From Takakia lepidozioides (Eukaryota > Streptophyta > Takakiopsida > Takakiales > Takakiaceae), in NCBI GenBank assembly GCA_030704615.1, contig CM060732.1:43257053-43321052 (forward strand): 64,000 bases of DNA. The letters run 5' to 3'. The position numbers and the translations under genes are program-made. Shown piece after piece: positions 23,401-33,923 of this stretch; the stretch's first letter is position 1, and every line of letters starts with the position of its first letter. The notes beneath the pieces were generated by a model. That model made no database searches. It was not told the origin of the DNA and was given only the letters and a program-made list of their open reading frames with translations.

Positions 23401-24502
23401 AATAAAAATAAGACAAACATAATTCCTCTGTTTTTAGATCTATTATTATTAATTTAGTATGATTTTTACTTACACACATTGTTTTTTTTTTTGTTAACAG
23501 GGGGATTAATGCCCTGGTTAACTTTATTATAAACTGTTGTTTTGAAGATGAGAAAGTTTGATTAAAATGGCCTAGACCTATCTTTTTTTGCCTTAAAAAA
23601 TAAGAAACAAAATGTGGATTAAAAAACTATCTTAGAATATATGCACACAATTCGAATATAGTGAAGATTTTTTTTTATTACCAGCAAGACCGTAGCCGCA
23701 AAGGAACAAACGCGCTGCATTTGGAGTCACGACCTTCATTCCTCTCAACACCTCCGCGTGCTCGGTCCCCCTGGCTGTCTCGTCACCCGACACGGCTCCC
23801 CCAATGGTCACCTGCTCCTGCTCCTCGGTAATGGACAGCTTCTGCAGCGCGCGGTTGGGCTCCGAGGCATGTGAGGCAGCAAGCGGAGCCACCAACACTT
23901 GCACACTCTCTGCATCCAAATTCCTTACAGACACAGACATGGCTCCACGTCTTCATCCCTACGTCGATCCACAAGCGTTTTAAAGTTTGGTTGGAGTGCA
24001 GGCCTCTGCAAAACTCCTGTACCTCCTGCACATCCGCTTTTAAGTTATCTGCCTCTACCCTCGTTCCTATAAAACTTACAAGCACGTCGGACACTAGGGA
24101 GGAGGAAGCAAGTGCACGGAGAACATCCAACCGAATATGGTGGTCGCTGCTCGTATCTTCCTCCGAAGGAAATTTGTACACAGCACTCTCCTTGTTAGCG
24201 AAAAGTATCATAACATAAGATTCCGACAAAACTACATAAGATGAAGAGCGAGATGAGATTGCCGAAAGAAGATCTCCGAGCTCCTGGAAAACGTTATCGC
24301 TCGCCATTACAAGCGGAAGAAATGGGACCCTCCAATGCGACGACCGCTTCCCACAAACCAGCAATAACGTTTTACACGTCGTGGGTAGCAAACCAAGGAA
24401 CGTGGAGCCTGTTCCACAACATCGCTCGAGAACTTGGTACAAAGAAGTTGAGAATCGGACAGACAATCTGCACTTCAGACTAGGCTCTCCGTCGAGCCGC
24501 AC

Positions 24503-26585
24503 TCATGTGCAGCAGAGAGCGCAGCACGGGGCGGCCCTTGAGGCGATTCAGCCACCATGACCTGCAGGAGCCAACAAGACCGTCTTGGATGAAGTCTGCA
24601 TTGAGCCCGGTGGCCCGGCCTTCCGTAAGAAACTGAGGAGTGGAGAGTGCAGAGCAAGGCTTTCGAGAGTCAGTCTTCAGCGTCCTTACAAAGAAACACA
24701 TGCAGCTTCACAAGGGAGCACTGAAAAGAGCCTTGTATGTATTTGGATACTTGCAGATGTTGTGGATATTTGAAGTCCACTCCAGGGCCCAGGCAGTCAA
24801 ACCAGAAAACTTAAAAAAGCTTAAAGCTTTCCTTTCCCCTGTGACTTTGTCGGCCTCATAAAGCATTCTCCACTGCAACGCTGGAACGACAACTACTTGG
24901 AACCAGGTACCGACAATGGTGTGGGCGATCAAATTCCTGTTCAGCAGCATTACTTGTGTACGTAGGAAGCTGCTGTGGTTCATGTCACAAACTCAATAAA
25001 CGCGCCAAATCGAACAAGCAGATATGCAATAACTATGATTATCAAATTATCATCTGGCACCTGTAGATGTTCTGGATATTCAAATTCCGCTTGGAAGACT
25101 CCCTCTCAAACCAGAAAATTTGCAGAAGCTATTTAAGCTTTCCTTTCCCATGTGACATATTTGTGCTTTCCCCATGCGACTTGGTCGTCTGTGACTAAGT
25201 TTTTCTTTGCCTAAAGCATCCTGGACTGCAACTACTGGAATCCAAGCCACTGGGTTTGGGACCCACGACTGGGACGAGGTACTACGCAGACTCGATTGCC
25301 ATCCGCACCACCTTAAAGTGAATGTGCTCCTGAATACATGTACGTCCTAACGTTCTTTCCCAGTGCTCTCGTATTTTGTGGACTCAGTGTATGTGAGAAA
25401 GGATGGGAGTACTACTGCATCCAACTTCTGAGCTTATACTGTAGATCACAATGACAAGTTGGGACTTGTTTCTAGCAGGAGACACACCTTGCAATATCTG
25501 AGGGAACTTCTAACATATGCATGCCTTCGATGTCATCGATGCACAGGCCCACAAATAACCATCTTGGTAGCTACAAGTTCAAGTATGCCAGGAACTCGAG
25601 GTTATGATATTGTTCAGGCAAAGGTGTTGAACCCGTACAACAAGCTGCACTTGGTGACCTTGCACTAGAATTGCGTACTTGAGTGACAGTTTGGCTACTC
25701 TCGATGTACACAGCATTTGCTTCCCCTCCTACTTCAGGATTCAGCTGGGACAAAAACAAAAGGCATCCCAGGCGCAGGGAGCCACAGCAATTCATGACGA
25801 GTTTTGAAACAGCTTTTCACTCGTCCAAGTGACTGACTAGTTGTTGCTTTCTTGTAGCAGCACTGAGTATAATAGGTGGGGAGCTACTTTTTAATTCCAA
25901 AGAAAAGGAAGATCTGCAGCTCAGATTGCTGGTCAGTACCTCTTGGCCCGCTGACTTGGATTGCGCAGCTTTATCTCTCCAATTTCAAATTCAATTTTGT
26001 TATATTTCTGTCCTGGGAACCAAAACAGCAGGTTAAGATGATGCCTGTTCCCAAGAAAATGTATACATTCATGTACAGCTTCATGCCTGTCCCAATTCCG
26101 TGCAACAAAATGATTCAAGTCCTGAAGTAAGCCCTGTGTGTGTCCCGCGTTGACTAGTCTTGTGCAGCCAGGGATTAGGAGTTCAAGTTGGGTTTAAAAC
26201 AGGACCGGCACCTTCTTGAGACACCTGGTGAGGCACCCAGCTCTCATGACCGAGCCATGACCACCTGAGCTTTGATTTTCATTGTCGGAATTTTGTGTTT
26301 CACATTGACCTGCAGCATGGTCTGCATATGAAATCGTTGCTTGGACCTACTTCGCCAGCTGGGTAGCTTCACTCAATTTACCTTCATCCCCTTATCATGG
26401 GAGTTCGTTGAGTGGCCCTGTGAACAAATGGAGAACAACTCGAATTAGAAGCTGAATTGTCAACATGGTAACATTGGAAGAACTGCCTGGGCCTTCCTGT
26501 CAACAAACATTGGCACTTGGTGGGCATAAACCAAAGAAAACCATGTGTACCTTTTGTAAAGAATTGACACATTATCAGACCAGAT
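24503..26585. other. intergenic with a local duplication, no recognised gene
   Basis: Apart from the direct duplication at 24745-25255 I see only short open frames without family resemblance. The region upstream of the ROCO start (24310-24700) is GC-richer and may contain its promoter; no TATA box is obvious. Confidence 0.4.
24745..25255. repeat. diverged direct duplication (24745-24915 and 25060-25255)
   Basis: Both halves share gatgtt(g/c)tggatatt, caaaccagaaaa, aagctttcctttccc(c/a)tgtgac and aagcat(t/c)ct...ctgcaac in the same order, about 315 bp apart, with roughly 70-75% identity by eye. Neither copy has a clear reading frame. It may be an old tandem duplication of a non-coding segment or of an unrecognised repeat. 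Confidence 0.6.
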
Positions 26586-26589
26586 GCTG

Positions 26590-26925
26590 GGGTGTGGAGA
26601 GCACGGGCACTGCTTGCTGCCTGCAGACTTCGTGATGATTTGGAGGTAGCAGAACATGCTTCAGACAACATTCTCAACAGGGATCCACAGCACCCTGCAG
26701 GTTATGTGTTGTATTTGAACATCAATGCCGCAGCTGGTAGGTGGGAGGATAGTGCAAACGTGAGAAAACTGATGGAGGACATAGATGTCAAAGAGGAGCC
26801 AGGGCACAGCCGCATAGACATTGACAACCATCTGTAAACAATCGTCGTAGAGGACACATCACATCCACGAATTGAGGAAGTACATGGCGAGGTGAAGAGA
26901 TTGTCTGTCTCCATAATGCTCCCTG
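26590..26925 (+). pseudogene. PPR-protein relic (E-domain region)
   Basis: The text VWRALLAACRL-like, then EVAEHASDNIL, DPQHPAGYVLYLNINAAAGRW, VRKLMEDIDVKEEPGHSRID and, after an in-frame TAA near 26835, VEDTSHPRIEEVHGEVKRLS, is the E/E+ segment that precedes a DYW domain. The intact version is at 37650-37980. The DYW part is missing and the LINE fragment at 26965 begins soon after. It is a truncated, dead copy. Confidence 0.8.
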
Positions 26926-26964
26926 GAAGATATGATGTTGCCCCATAGAAGTGCAAGACCTCGC

Positions 26965-27320
26965 ATGAAAATCTACTCATGAGACGTTTGCTGTAGCCTT
27001 GTGGCCATAGACCCCGCGCCCAGTCTGGGCAGAACAAGAGACACATACACTACCTTTGTGAGGGGCACATTCCAGTAGTTTGGTGTAAACAATTGGTTCG
27101 GGCTTTCCACAATTTCATCTCGAAAGCCCTTCAGGTAAGCATCGATCTGCTGTGTGTGAGTTGCCCAGCAATTAGATCCCAACAGGGCCCGGCTTTCGGC
27201 TCAGCCTCCAGATTTTGAAAGTGAAGGGGAAGAGGGCAGAGACAAAGGGGCAGAGAGACAGACAGAGGAGCACTATACAATGTGGTCATGCCCCGAGCAT
27301 ATGGTGATTGCCGTTCCTTG
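26965..27320 (-). mobile_element. LINE 3'-end fragment
   Basis: Reading on the minus strand, NLEAEPKA, then WATHTQQ and ENPNQ-like text resemble the C-terminus of the LINE frame at 34045-34785. The 3' non-coding part (ccccgcgcccagtctgggcag on the plus strand) matches the copies at 7985, 33920 and 40590. It ends in catgagtagatttt. It abuts the stop codon of the PPR gene at 27330, so that gene's 3' UTR probably contains it. Confidence 0.75.
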
Positions 27321-27329
27321 TTCCAATAA

Positions 27330-30086
27330 TTACCAATAATCCCCGCAAGAACACAGCCCATTCTTGAAGTGATGGAAGCGATTGGCATCCCTTGCGACAA
27401 TTTCACGGCCAGCAATCTTGGAGATGAACTTGGTGGCAGTGTGGCAATCACCACATACCCGAAGGTTCTTGATGATGCGTATAGGTGTCCCAGGGGGCGT
27501 GCTGATGAGTCCGAAGGAAATTGCGAGCTTTTCACTGTGATGGCAGAGAGCCTGTTCCTTAGTCTGCAGGTCCACATCATGTAAGACAAAGCGTGTGTCT
27601 GGCAAATATCCTGCCTCCTTTATCTGCATTGTTAATTGCTCCAACTCGGCATAGATTTGCACCGTTTGTGGGTGTGACTTATCTTCTACAAGAAATGTAT
27701 GTACCCTGTTCTTGACCTCAATCCAGGTGCACCCTGGCTCTTTTTTCACACCCTTCTCCTGCATTAATTTTCTAGTTTTTGCCACAGCCTCCCACGCGCC
27801 TGCGGCAGCATAAATGTTTGAAAGCAGCACATACACTGAAGCATTCTGTGGCTCCAATTTGAGAGCACCCTCTGCAGCACGTTCTGCAATATCCACATTA
27901 CCATGGATTCTGCATGCACTGAGCAAGGCCCCCCAAACCGAAGTGTCTGGATCACATGGCATGTTATTGATGAGGTCTTCTGCTTCATCCAAGCACCCTG
28001 CACGGCCCAGAAGGTCAACGATACATCCATAGTGCTCCTGTGATGGGGTGATCTGATGAGCTTGACTCATGCAACCAAAATAGTGACGGCCTTCATCCAC
28101 TAGCCCGACATGGCTGCATGCAGAGAGAACACCAATAAATGTGACACTGGTTGGCTTCACCCCTTCCCATTGCATTTTCTCAAAGTGTTGGAGGGCCTCA
28201 TTACAATGCCCATTCTGGGCATAACCAACAATCATTGCATTCCACAAGACCACATCTTGTTCAAGAGTACTGTCAAACACTTGCCGTGCATCCACCACAC
28301 TCCCACACTTTGAATACATGTCAACGAGGGCACTCCCCACTTGTACATCTGAGGCAGATCCAGCTTCAATGATGTGGGAATGGACAGACTTGCCCTCTTC
28401 CAGGGCTCCTACGCGGGCGCATGCATTCAAGATGCAGACAAAAGTAACCTTGTCAGGCTCCACCCCTTCTCTTTGCATTTCCCGAAATAGTTTGAATGCC
28501 TCTCCTCCATGCCCTTCCTCAGCTTGTCCTCCAATCATCGCATTCCATGAGACAACATTTCGTTTAGGCATTTCCAAGAACACCCTGTGTGCATCCACCA
28601 AACTCCCGCACTTCCAATACATGGTGATAAGCGCAGTCCCCACTCGAACATCTGACTCAAATCCAGCTTTTGTGATGCTCATATGGAGCTGCTTACCCTG
28701 CTCCAAAGCCATTGGGGTTGCACATGCGCTGAGGATGCTCATGAAGGTGATCTTGTTTGGCTTGACACCTTCTTCTTGCATTTGCCGAAATACTTCAAAA
28801 GCCTCTGACCCATGCCCTTCCCGTGCAAGTCCTGTGATCATCACAGTCCATGAGATTACATCTCGCTTAGGCATTTTGTCAAACACTAGGCGTGCATCCA
28901 CCACACTCCCACACTTGCAAAAGATGCTGAGCAGGGTATTCCCCATGCGGACATATGACTGGCAAGATAATGAAGCTGACCATGTTTCCCTCACGCATTT
29001 ATCAAACACTTGCAGCGCATCCACCAAACTCCCGCACTTGCAGTACATGTTGGCAAGGGCAGTCGCCACTTCAACATCTGACTCCAAACCAGCTTTGATA
29101 ATGCCCGCATGGACTTGCTTGCCCTGCTCCAGAGCGGCTGAGCTGGCACATGCACTGAGGATGCCAATGAAAGTGACCTTGTCTGCCTTCAGACCTTCTG
29201 ATTGCATTTGCCAAAAAAGTTTCAAAGCTTCCTCACCATGACCATTCTGAGCAGATCCTGCAATCATTGCAGTCCATGAAACCACATTTCGCTCAGGCAT
29301 TTTGTTAAAAGCTTGTCGCGCATCAACGATACTTCCGCATTTACAATACATGTTGATAAGGGCAGTTCCCACTCGGACATCTGACTCAAATCCAGCTAAG
29401 ATGATGAGCTCATGGAACCACTTGCCCTGTTCTAGATCTGCTGGGCTGATACACACCTTCAGGATGCTAATGAAAGTGACTTTGTCAGGCTTCGATCCTT
29501 CTAGTTGCATTCTCAGAAAGAGTTCAACTGCCTCTGTACCATGCCCTCCCTGGGCAAGTCCTGCAATCATCGCAGTCCATGAGATCACGTTCCGTTTGGG
29601 CATTTGGTCAAACACTTTGTGCGCATCCACAACACTCCCGCACTTGCAATACATGCTGACAAGTGTGTTTCCTAGGAAAATATCTGGCTCGAATCCACTT
29701 TGACAGATGTGGGCATGGACCCCCTTACCAACCGCCAGGGATTTAGCACTAGCACACCCTTGCAAGAGACGAGCGCACGCGTCCGAATATGGTCCAAAGC
29801 CTCTTTGCTCCATAACATCCAGAATGTGCACTGCCTCCTTCAATCGTCCCTCCTTACACAACATGGTCACATCTCCATGATAATTTGTCATGTTCGTGGC
29901 CGTGCCACCACTCACACATTTGCCCCAACTCTGATGCCCCACAATCATCTTGGTCTGATTCCAGACCTCCAGCCCCATCGGCCTGCATGAATATAATGCA
30001 AAAGATAAGTAGAAAGAAGTAACAGTTGATAAGGGTCTGGATCGATATCCCCTCAACTCTTTGAAAGACAGATTTCTTGCTTGCAT
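27330..30086 (-). CDS. PPR-DYW protein (organelle RNA editing factor), 918 codons
   Basis: PLS-class pentatricopeptide proteins with a DYW domain bind organellar transcripts and deaminate specific cytidines. One open frame of 918 codons holds an N-terminal region of about 70 residues, then about eight P-L-S triplets with signatures such as MYCKCGSVVDA and VSWTAMIAG, then E/E+ motifs and a full DYW domain. The deaminase zinc signature (HSEK... and CGDCH) and the final CSCGDYW are intact. Around residues 350-390 the text VFDKCVRETWSASLSCQSYV replaces most of a triplet, so an internal in-frame loss has occurred. The ATG at 30086 is the first in frame. An acceptor-like ttcatgcag near 29985 leaves open a different first exon. 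It probably targets plastid or mitochondrion. Confidence 0.9.
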   Translation of the reverse strand: MQARNLSFKELRGYRSRPLSTVTSFYLSFALYSCRPMGLEVWNQTKMIVGHQSWGKCVSGGTATNMTNYHGDVTMLCKEGRLKEAVHILDVMEQRGFGPYSDACARLLQGCASAKSLAVGKGVHAHICQSGFEPDIFLGNTLVSMYCKCGSVVDAHKVFDQMPKRNVISWTAMIAGLAQGGHGTEAVELFLRMQLEGSKPDKVTFISILKVCISPADLEQGKWFHELIILAGFESDVRVGTALINMYCKCGSIVDARQAFNKMPERNVVSWTAMIAGSAQNGHGEEALKLFWQMQSEGLKADKVTFIGILSACASSAALEQGKQVHAGIIKAGLESDVEVATALANMYCKCGSLVDALQVFDKCVRETWSASLSCQSYVRMGNTLLSIFCKCGSVVDARLVFDKMPKRDVISWTVMITGLAREGHGSEAFEVFRQMQEEGVKPNKITFMSILSACATPMALEQGKQLHMSITKAGFESDVRVGTALITMYWKCGSLVDAHRVFLEMPKRNVVSWNAMIGGQAEEGHGGEAFKLFREMQREGVEPDKVTFVCILNACARVGALEEGKSVHSHIIEAGSASDVQVGSALVDMYSKCGSVVDARQVFDSTLEQDVVLWNAMIVGYAQNGHCNEALQHFEKMQWEGVKPTSVTFIGVLSACSHVGLVDEGRHYFGCMSQAHQITPSQEHYGCIVDLLGRAGCLDEAEDLINNMPCDPDTSVWGALLSACRIHGNVDIAERAAEGALKLEPQNASVYVLLSNIYAAAGAWEAVAKTRKLMQEKGVKKEPGCTWIEVKNRVHTFLVEDKSHPQTVQIYAELEQLTMQIKEAGYLPDTRFVLHDVDLQTKEQALCHHSEKLAISFGLISTPPGTPIRIIKNLRVCGDCHTATKFISKIAGREIVARDANRFHHFKNGLCSCGDYW

Positions 30087-30507
30087 TCACAGTGGAAAAG
30101 ACGGATAAAAGAAGAGCATACCAGGTGGTCCAAAGCAGCCTTTGGAATTTCATTCCGGCGATACCAGCTGCTAGAGCTTACGCAATGATAAGTGTTGAAT
30201 TTCGAGAGGCACATGCGGTTCATATTGTTCAGAAAGCAATTGACTGGAGACTCAATACGCATTTGCTGCCTAGAGCTGGATCGTTCAACTGACGACTAGA
30301 AATCCTGGCGTACTCGCCGGTTTCTTTGTAGACCAATCTCCAAACAAAATGCTTCGCTGGATTTTTGCAGACATGTAATTCGATGGGTTTGTCACCGCAA
30401 AGCAGAGGGGGAGAGAGGATTTGTAGACCAATCTCCAGACGCATCGGATATCTGGTGTTGGGCATATGTTGCAGCTGACCCCACCATCTGACCTTGAATT
30501 CATCTCG
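30087..30507. other. PPR gene 5' flank with a direct duplication
   Basis: It holds the upstream region of the minus-strand PPR gene. The phrase tttgtagaccaatctcca(a/g)ac occurs at 30325 and 30419, about 94 bp apart, marking a small tandem duplication. I saw no other gene. Confidence 0.45.
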
Positions 30508-31034
30508 TCAGGAGCTTAAGGACGGAATGCCAAACTCACCCCGAACAGCCACATTGGCTGTTTTGGAGCATGCTGACATACACTCCTTAAGCACCCCCAC
30601 TTGAATGGATTCTAGAGACTTAGCCTGGTTGGAGTTATCAACCCATATAGCAGATCCGTACTCCAAGGCAGGTCTAATAACGCGACAAAGCATGATTTTC
30701 TTAACCCCAGAGTTGACCCCTCTGCAGTGGAAAAATTTAGTGAGCCCCAGAGCTTTGCCCTTGCCAGTTTGAACAACTTTCCGGATATGTGCATCCCAAT
30801 TACAATTGGAGGAGAACTCAACGCCCAGGTAAGTGTAGGAAGGGAGGACCGGGATCTCTTGGCTACCCCACTGCCACTTAACCATATGCAACGTGCGTGC
30901 CAAATTTGGGAGCGAACAGAATTCATTTGGACCCAAAACCACAGTTTCTTCCCTATTTTGCACTCCAAACTTGATTTGTGTTCAACTTTCATGCACTCTT
31001 CATAGAGAGTTCTGCAATAGTGAGCGGAGAGAAC

Positions 31035-31385
31035 ACTTTTTTTTTCGGGGCATGTTTTTATTGGTCCAGATTTTGGCGGGGGAGTAGTGGTGGGATGCTG
31101 GAAGCCGCAGAACAAAATTGAGCCAAAAACAAAATCGATACGTGCCAGAAACCCCCAATGAAAGGCAGTGCAAACCTATTTATTGGCTTAAAATTAATTT
31201 AAATTCAATTACATTATGGAATGGCTTGGTGTCGATGGGGAGGCAAATGATTTATTCGTCTGTTGTGTCTCCGCACATGTGTCGCGCACATGCGGGGCAA
31301 AAGAGGGGCTTCAACCACATCCGTTCAATGGGTGCAATAGCCGCGCACGCATCGCAGGATTTTTTTTCCGCAATGAACAAAAACC
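31035..31385 (-). other. foreign segment with poly(A) end inside the LINE
   Basis: Between the LINE linker text ending near 31385 and the RT-thumb text resuming near 31030, the minus strand carries non-LINE sequence. It contains gccaataaatagg and ends ccaataaaaacatgccccg followed by nine A's. AATAAA-like words and a terminal A run suggest a retroposed transcript or SINE, or a deletion joined to one. No target duplication was found. Confidence 0.45.
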
Positions 31386-32704
31386 AGATTCTTGTCATTA
31401 CCACCACGGTGGTTTGAGTTTATTTCACTGTATAACTTGTCCCAGTATAATTTCTTCTGAGACCTAACAAGCTGATTGATATCTTTACGGAGCTGGTAGT
31501 ACCTCGCCCACAATTCTCTGTTGGTTCCAAATTGCAGCACTCTTTATAGAGGGCTCGTCTCTTAGCTATCTTGAGTTTAATCTCATTAGTCCACCAATTA
31601 ACTGCTCTACCGCAGACAATTCGTTTCCTCCCAATGATCTTGTCAGCCACGGAGGAAACGAAACTCTCCCAAGAGTCCACTGCTCTTTCGACTTCATTTC
31701 TTGCGTTAACAGAGCGTGACTGAAGTTCTTGGAGCGATTGGACAAAATGAGGGAGAGCCTCTTGCAAGGCCTGGACGTACTCAGCCTTGACCTCCTCATT
31801 GTGGAATTTTTCTATGCGCCACTTCCGAATCGAACGTTTCACAGATCTCTTGGTGGTGGGAAAACACCTTTTGATCTCAGTCCAAACCAGGAAGTGGTCA
31901 GAGGTACCAATATCAGTTCTGTCGATCAACACATTGGCACACCGGGGGAACAAAATTTTGTCCATTATGATATAGTCCACAATGGAACGTTCCCCAGTTT
32001 GGGATTCCTCAGGAGTCCACTGCACTTGGTCACCACTTGTCCTGTTATTCAAGGTCAAAAGCTGAAGCTCTTCTAGACAGTTAATTAACCGTCTGCCATT
32101 AGAATTCAGCTCGTCCTCACCAAAAGGTCCAATGATATTGTCCTGATGGATCCCTTTGCCCACCCGGGCATTGAAGTCCCCCAATAGTACCACCTGACCT
32201 TTGGCAAGGAACGAAGCACAGTCCAGCTTTACATCTTCGAAGGCCTTGTCTGCGTCAGCACTAAGGGTCCCCTCTGTGGGCATGTAAACACAACCAACAA
32301 AGAGGTCCTTTGTACTCATGCCGCCCTTCAAATTCAGTTTTAGCCAGATACTATGCTCGTACCTCAAACCCTTGTTGATAATTTCACAATTGTCAAACAA
32401 GAAATCACGGACAAAGAATCCGACCCCTTTTTGACCGCGTTTGGCAGAGGCTGCCTTGAGAGTACACATCTTACCTGCCCATTTATAACCAATGACAACC
32501 AGTTTATCCGACGTTTCCCATGTTTCTTGCCCAGCACAGAAATGAATATCATTAGTCCGAAGAACTTGTCCCACTTCAAGTTGTTTCCTTTGGTTGGTCA
32601 ACCCTGAGAAGTTGAAAGTGGCCAGCCGCAAGCCAGCCCTTTGCGTGTGAATTGTTTGTCGTCTAGGTAGCTTGTGATTGCTCCTGGACGGCCAACCGTT
32701 CTGC

Positions 32705-33125
32705 AAAGGGGGGACAGTTACCCCATGTGTAGATTTTGCTCGTCTTGTGTAAACTTTGAGAATTGGTAAACCATTCAGGGTACCAAATCTTTCAGTTACA
32801 CGACGCACAGGCTCCGCACACATAGGGGCAGATTGTCCGTCAGACTGCTTGGGGACAATTACCCCGTGTATAGATTTTGCTCGTCTTGTGTAGACTTTGA
32901 GGATTGGTAAACCATTTAGAGTACCAAATCCTTCAGTTACACGACGTTCAGGCTCTGCACACTTAGGGACAGATTGTCCATCTGACGGCTTGGGGACAAT
33001 TACCCCGTGTATAGAATTTGTTCGTCTTGTGTAAACCTTGAGGATTGGTAAACCATTCAGAGTACCAAATCCTTCAGATTCAGGGCGTTCAGGTTCTGTA
33101 CACTTAGGGGCATCTTGTCTTTCTG
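32705..33125 (-). repeat. 3 x 141-bp coding minisatellite in the LINE ORF
   Basis: The word ggtaaaccatt recurs at 32765, 32906 and 33047, an exact 141-bp (47-codon) spacing. Each unit encodes FGTLNGLPILKVYTRR followed by (T/A)(N/K)S(I/T)HGV and a variable Pro/Gly/Ser-rich part with CAEP. The array stays in frame across all three units and sits between the RRM-like and endonuclease domains. Confidence 0.93.
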
Positions 33126-33839
33126 GCTGTTTGGATTCAACCTCATCCAGAGCATCAAACCGATTAGAAACTCTCAAGTTGAAGTTGTTGCCCTTGGTTG
33201 TCTTCCTAGAGCGCCCCATTGAATCACCAATGTCTAAGACCGCTCTCCAGCCAGTCAAGGGACGAACTTCTTTGAGATTGAATTGATGCGGGACTCTATT
33301 AGAAGCACTTTTGGTCATTGCAACCTTCAACGTACCCCTGTTATCAAGTCTCGAGATGGTACCATTAGCCATGAAATCCAAGCCTAAGCTAGAGCATGTA
33401 GTTTTAAAGGACACATCGTCCATCCTGGGATTCACCCCAAAAACTACACATGAAGCCCTAGATTTGGCATAAGTAACCAATTCCCAGGGATCACCCTGAG
33501 GAGTGTTGATGTTGATAGGAGCTAAATTTTTGATTGTTTTCGCAGGCCATAAGTTTAAGCACAGGAACCAACCCGAGCCCAAGTGCCGAGTATGCTAGAC
33601 AGAGCATACGACTGCCCAATTTGGGCGGAGGGGCTGCCCCCAAGCGGTAGGAGTCCGCTTGTTACCATTCAGAGATCACACTCCAGGGAGTTGCAGGGAA
33701 TGGCCCGTGTAGGCATATTCTAAAGAGGGAAAGGCCCCAAGCTTTCCAACTAAATCCAATGCACTACCTTACCTGAAGCAAAGCGCTTCAGGTCGAAACA
33801 AACAAGGACACGAGGTCACAAGGCCGGCATTTAGTCACA

Positions 33840-33859
33840 GAGACATTAATGTACTCCCG

Positions 33860-33923
<64 letters not shown>

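Larger units (their letters stand above)
19872..24307 (-). pseudogene. ROCO-family protein (LRR-Roc-COR, TORNADO1-like), broken
   Basis: ROCO proteins join leucine-rich repeats to a Ras-like Roc GTPase and a COR dimerisation domain; plant TORNADO1 acts in patterning. The probable start is ATG 24307 (MASDNVFQEL). LRR-like text follows to about 23750. The P-loop GYGLAGKTT is made by splicing 23682 to 22989 in phase. Then come WDIAGQEDFHSF (G3), a TCADQF block (G4) and COR text (LHEAGQLIHYEGDSQCVVL, then MYIGRRLACSEQN and FFPRLQ). A further exon from about 21222 and a C-terminal region ending at 19872 complete it. It is broken by frameshifts near 23940, 22105, 21940, 20935 and 20180, by TAA near 20430, and by TAG near 20835 where a Trp is expected. 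Several frameshifts fall in homopolymers. SINEs occupy two introns. Confidence 0.82.
30508..33600 (-). mobile_element. non-LTR retrotransposon (LINE), RT core lost
   Basis: A 720-codon frame (33582-31420) starts with an RRM-like segment (SCVVFGVNPRMDD), passes through three 47-residue tandem repeats, then an EEP endonuclease with LRLATFNFSGL, QETWETSD, VVLLGDFNARVG and GTSDHFLVWTE. The linker (DSWESFVSSVADKIIGRKR) follows. Fingers and palm of the reverse transcriptase are absent: from about 31385 to 31035 the LINE text is replaced by unrelated sequence. It resumes in the RT thumb at 31010-30508 (PSYTYLGVEFSSNCNWDAHI). It has no intact 3' end. The single frame joining RRM, repeats and endonuclease is unusual for plant L1-like elements, which normally keep ORF1 separate. 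It is inactive. Confidence 0.85.

Noticed and set aside
28318-29241. 307-codon plus-strand frame opposite the PPR gene
   Set aside because: It is the antisense shadow of regularly repeated PPR codons; the minus-strand frame carries all the family motifs.
33864-33920. CRISPR-like or regulatory reading of the (GA)n tract
   Set aside because: It is a simple dinucleotide microsatellite at a LINE terminus in a eukaryotic genome.
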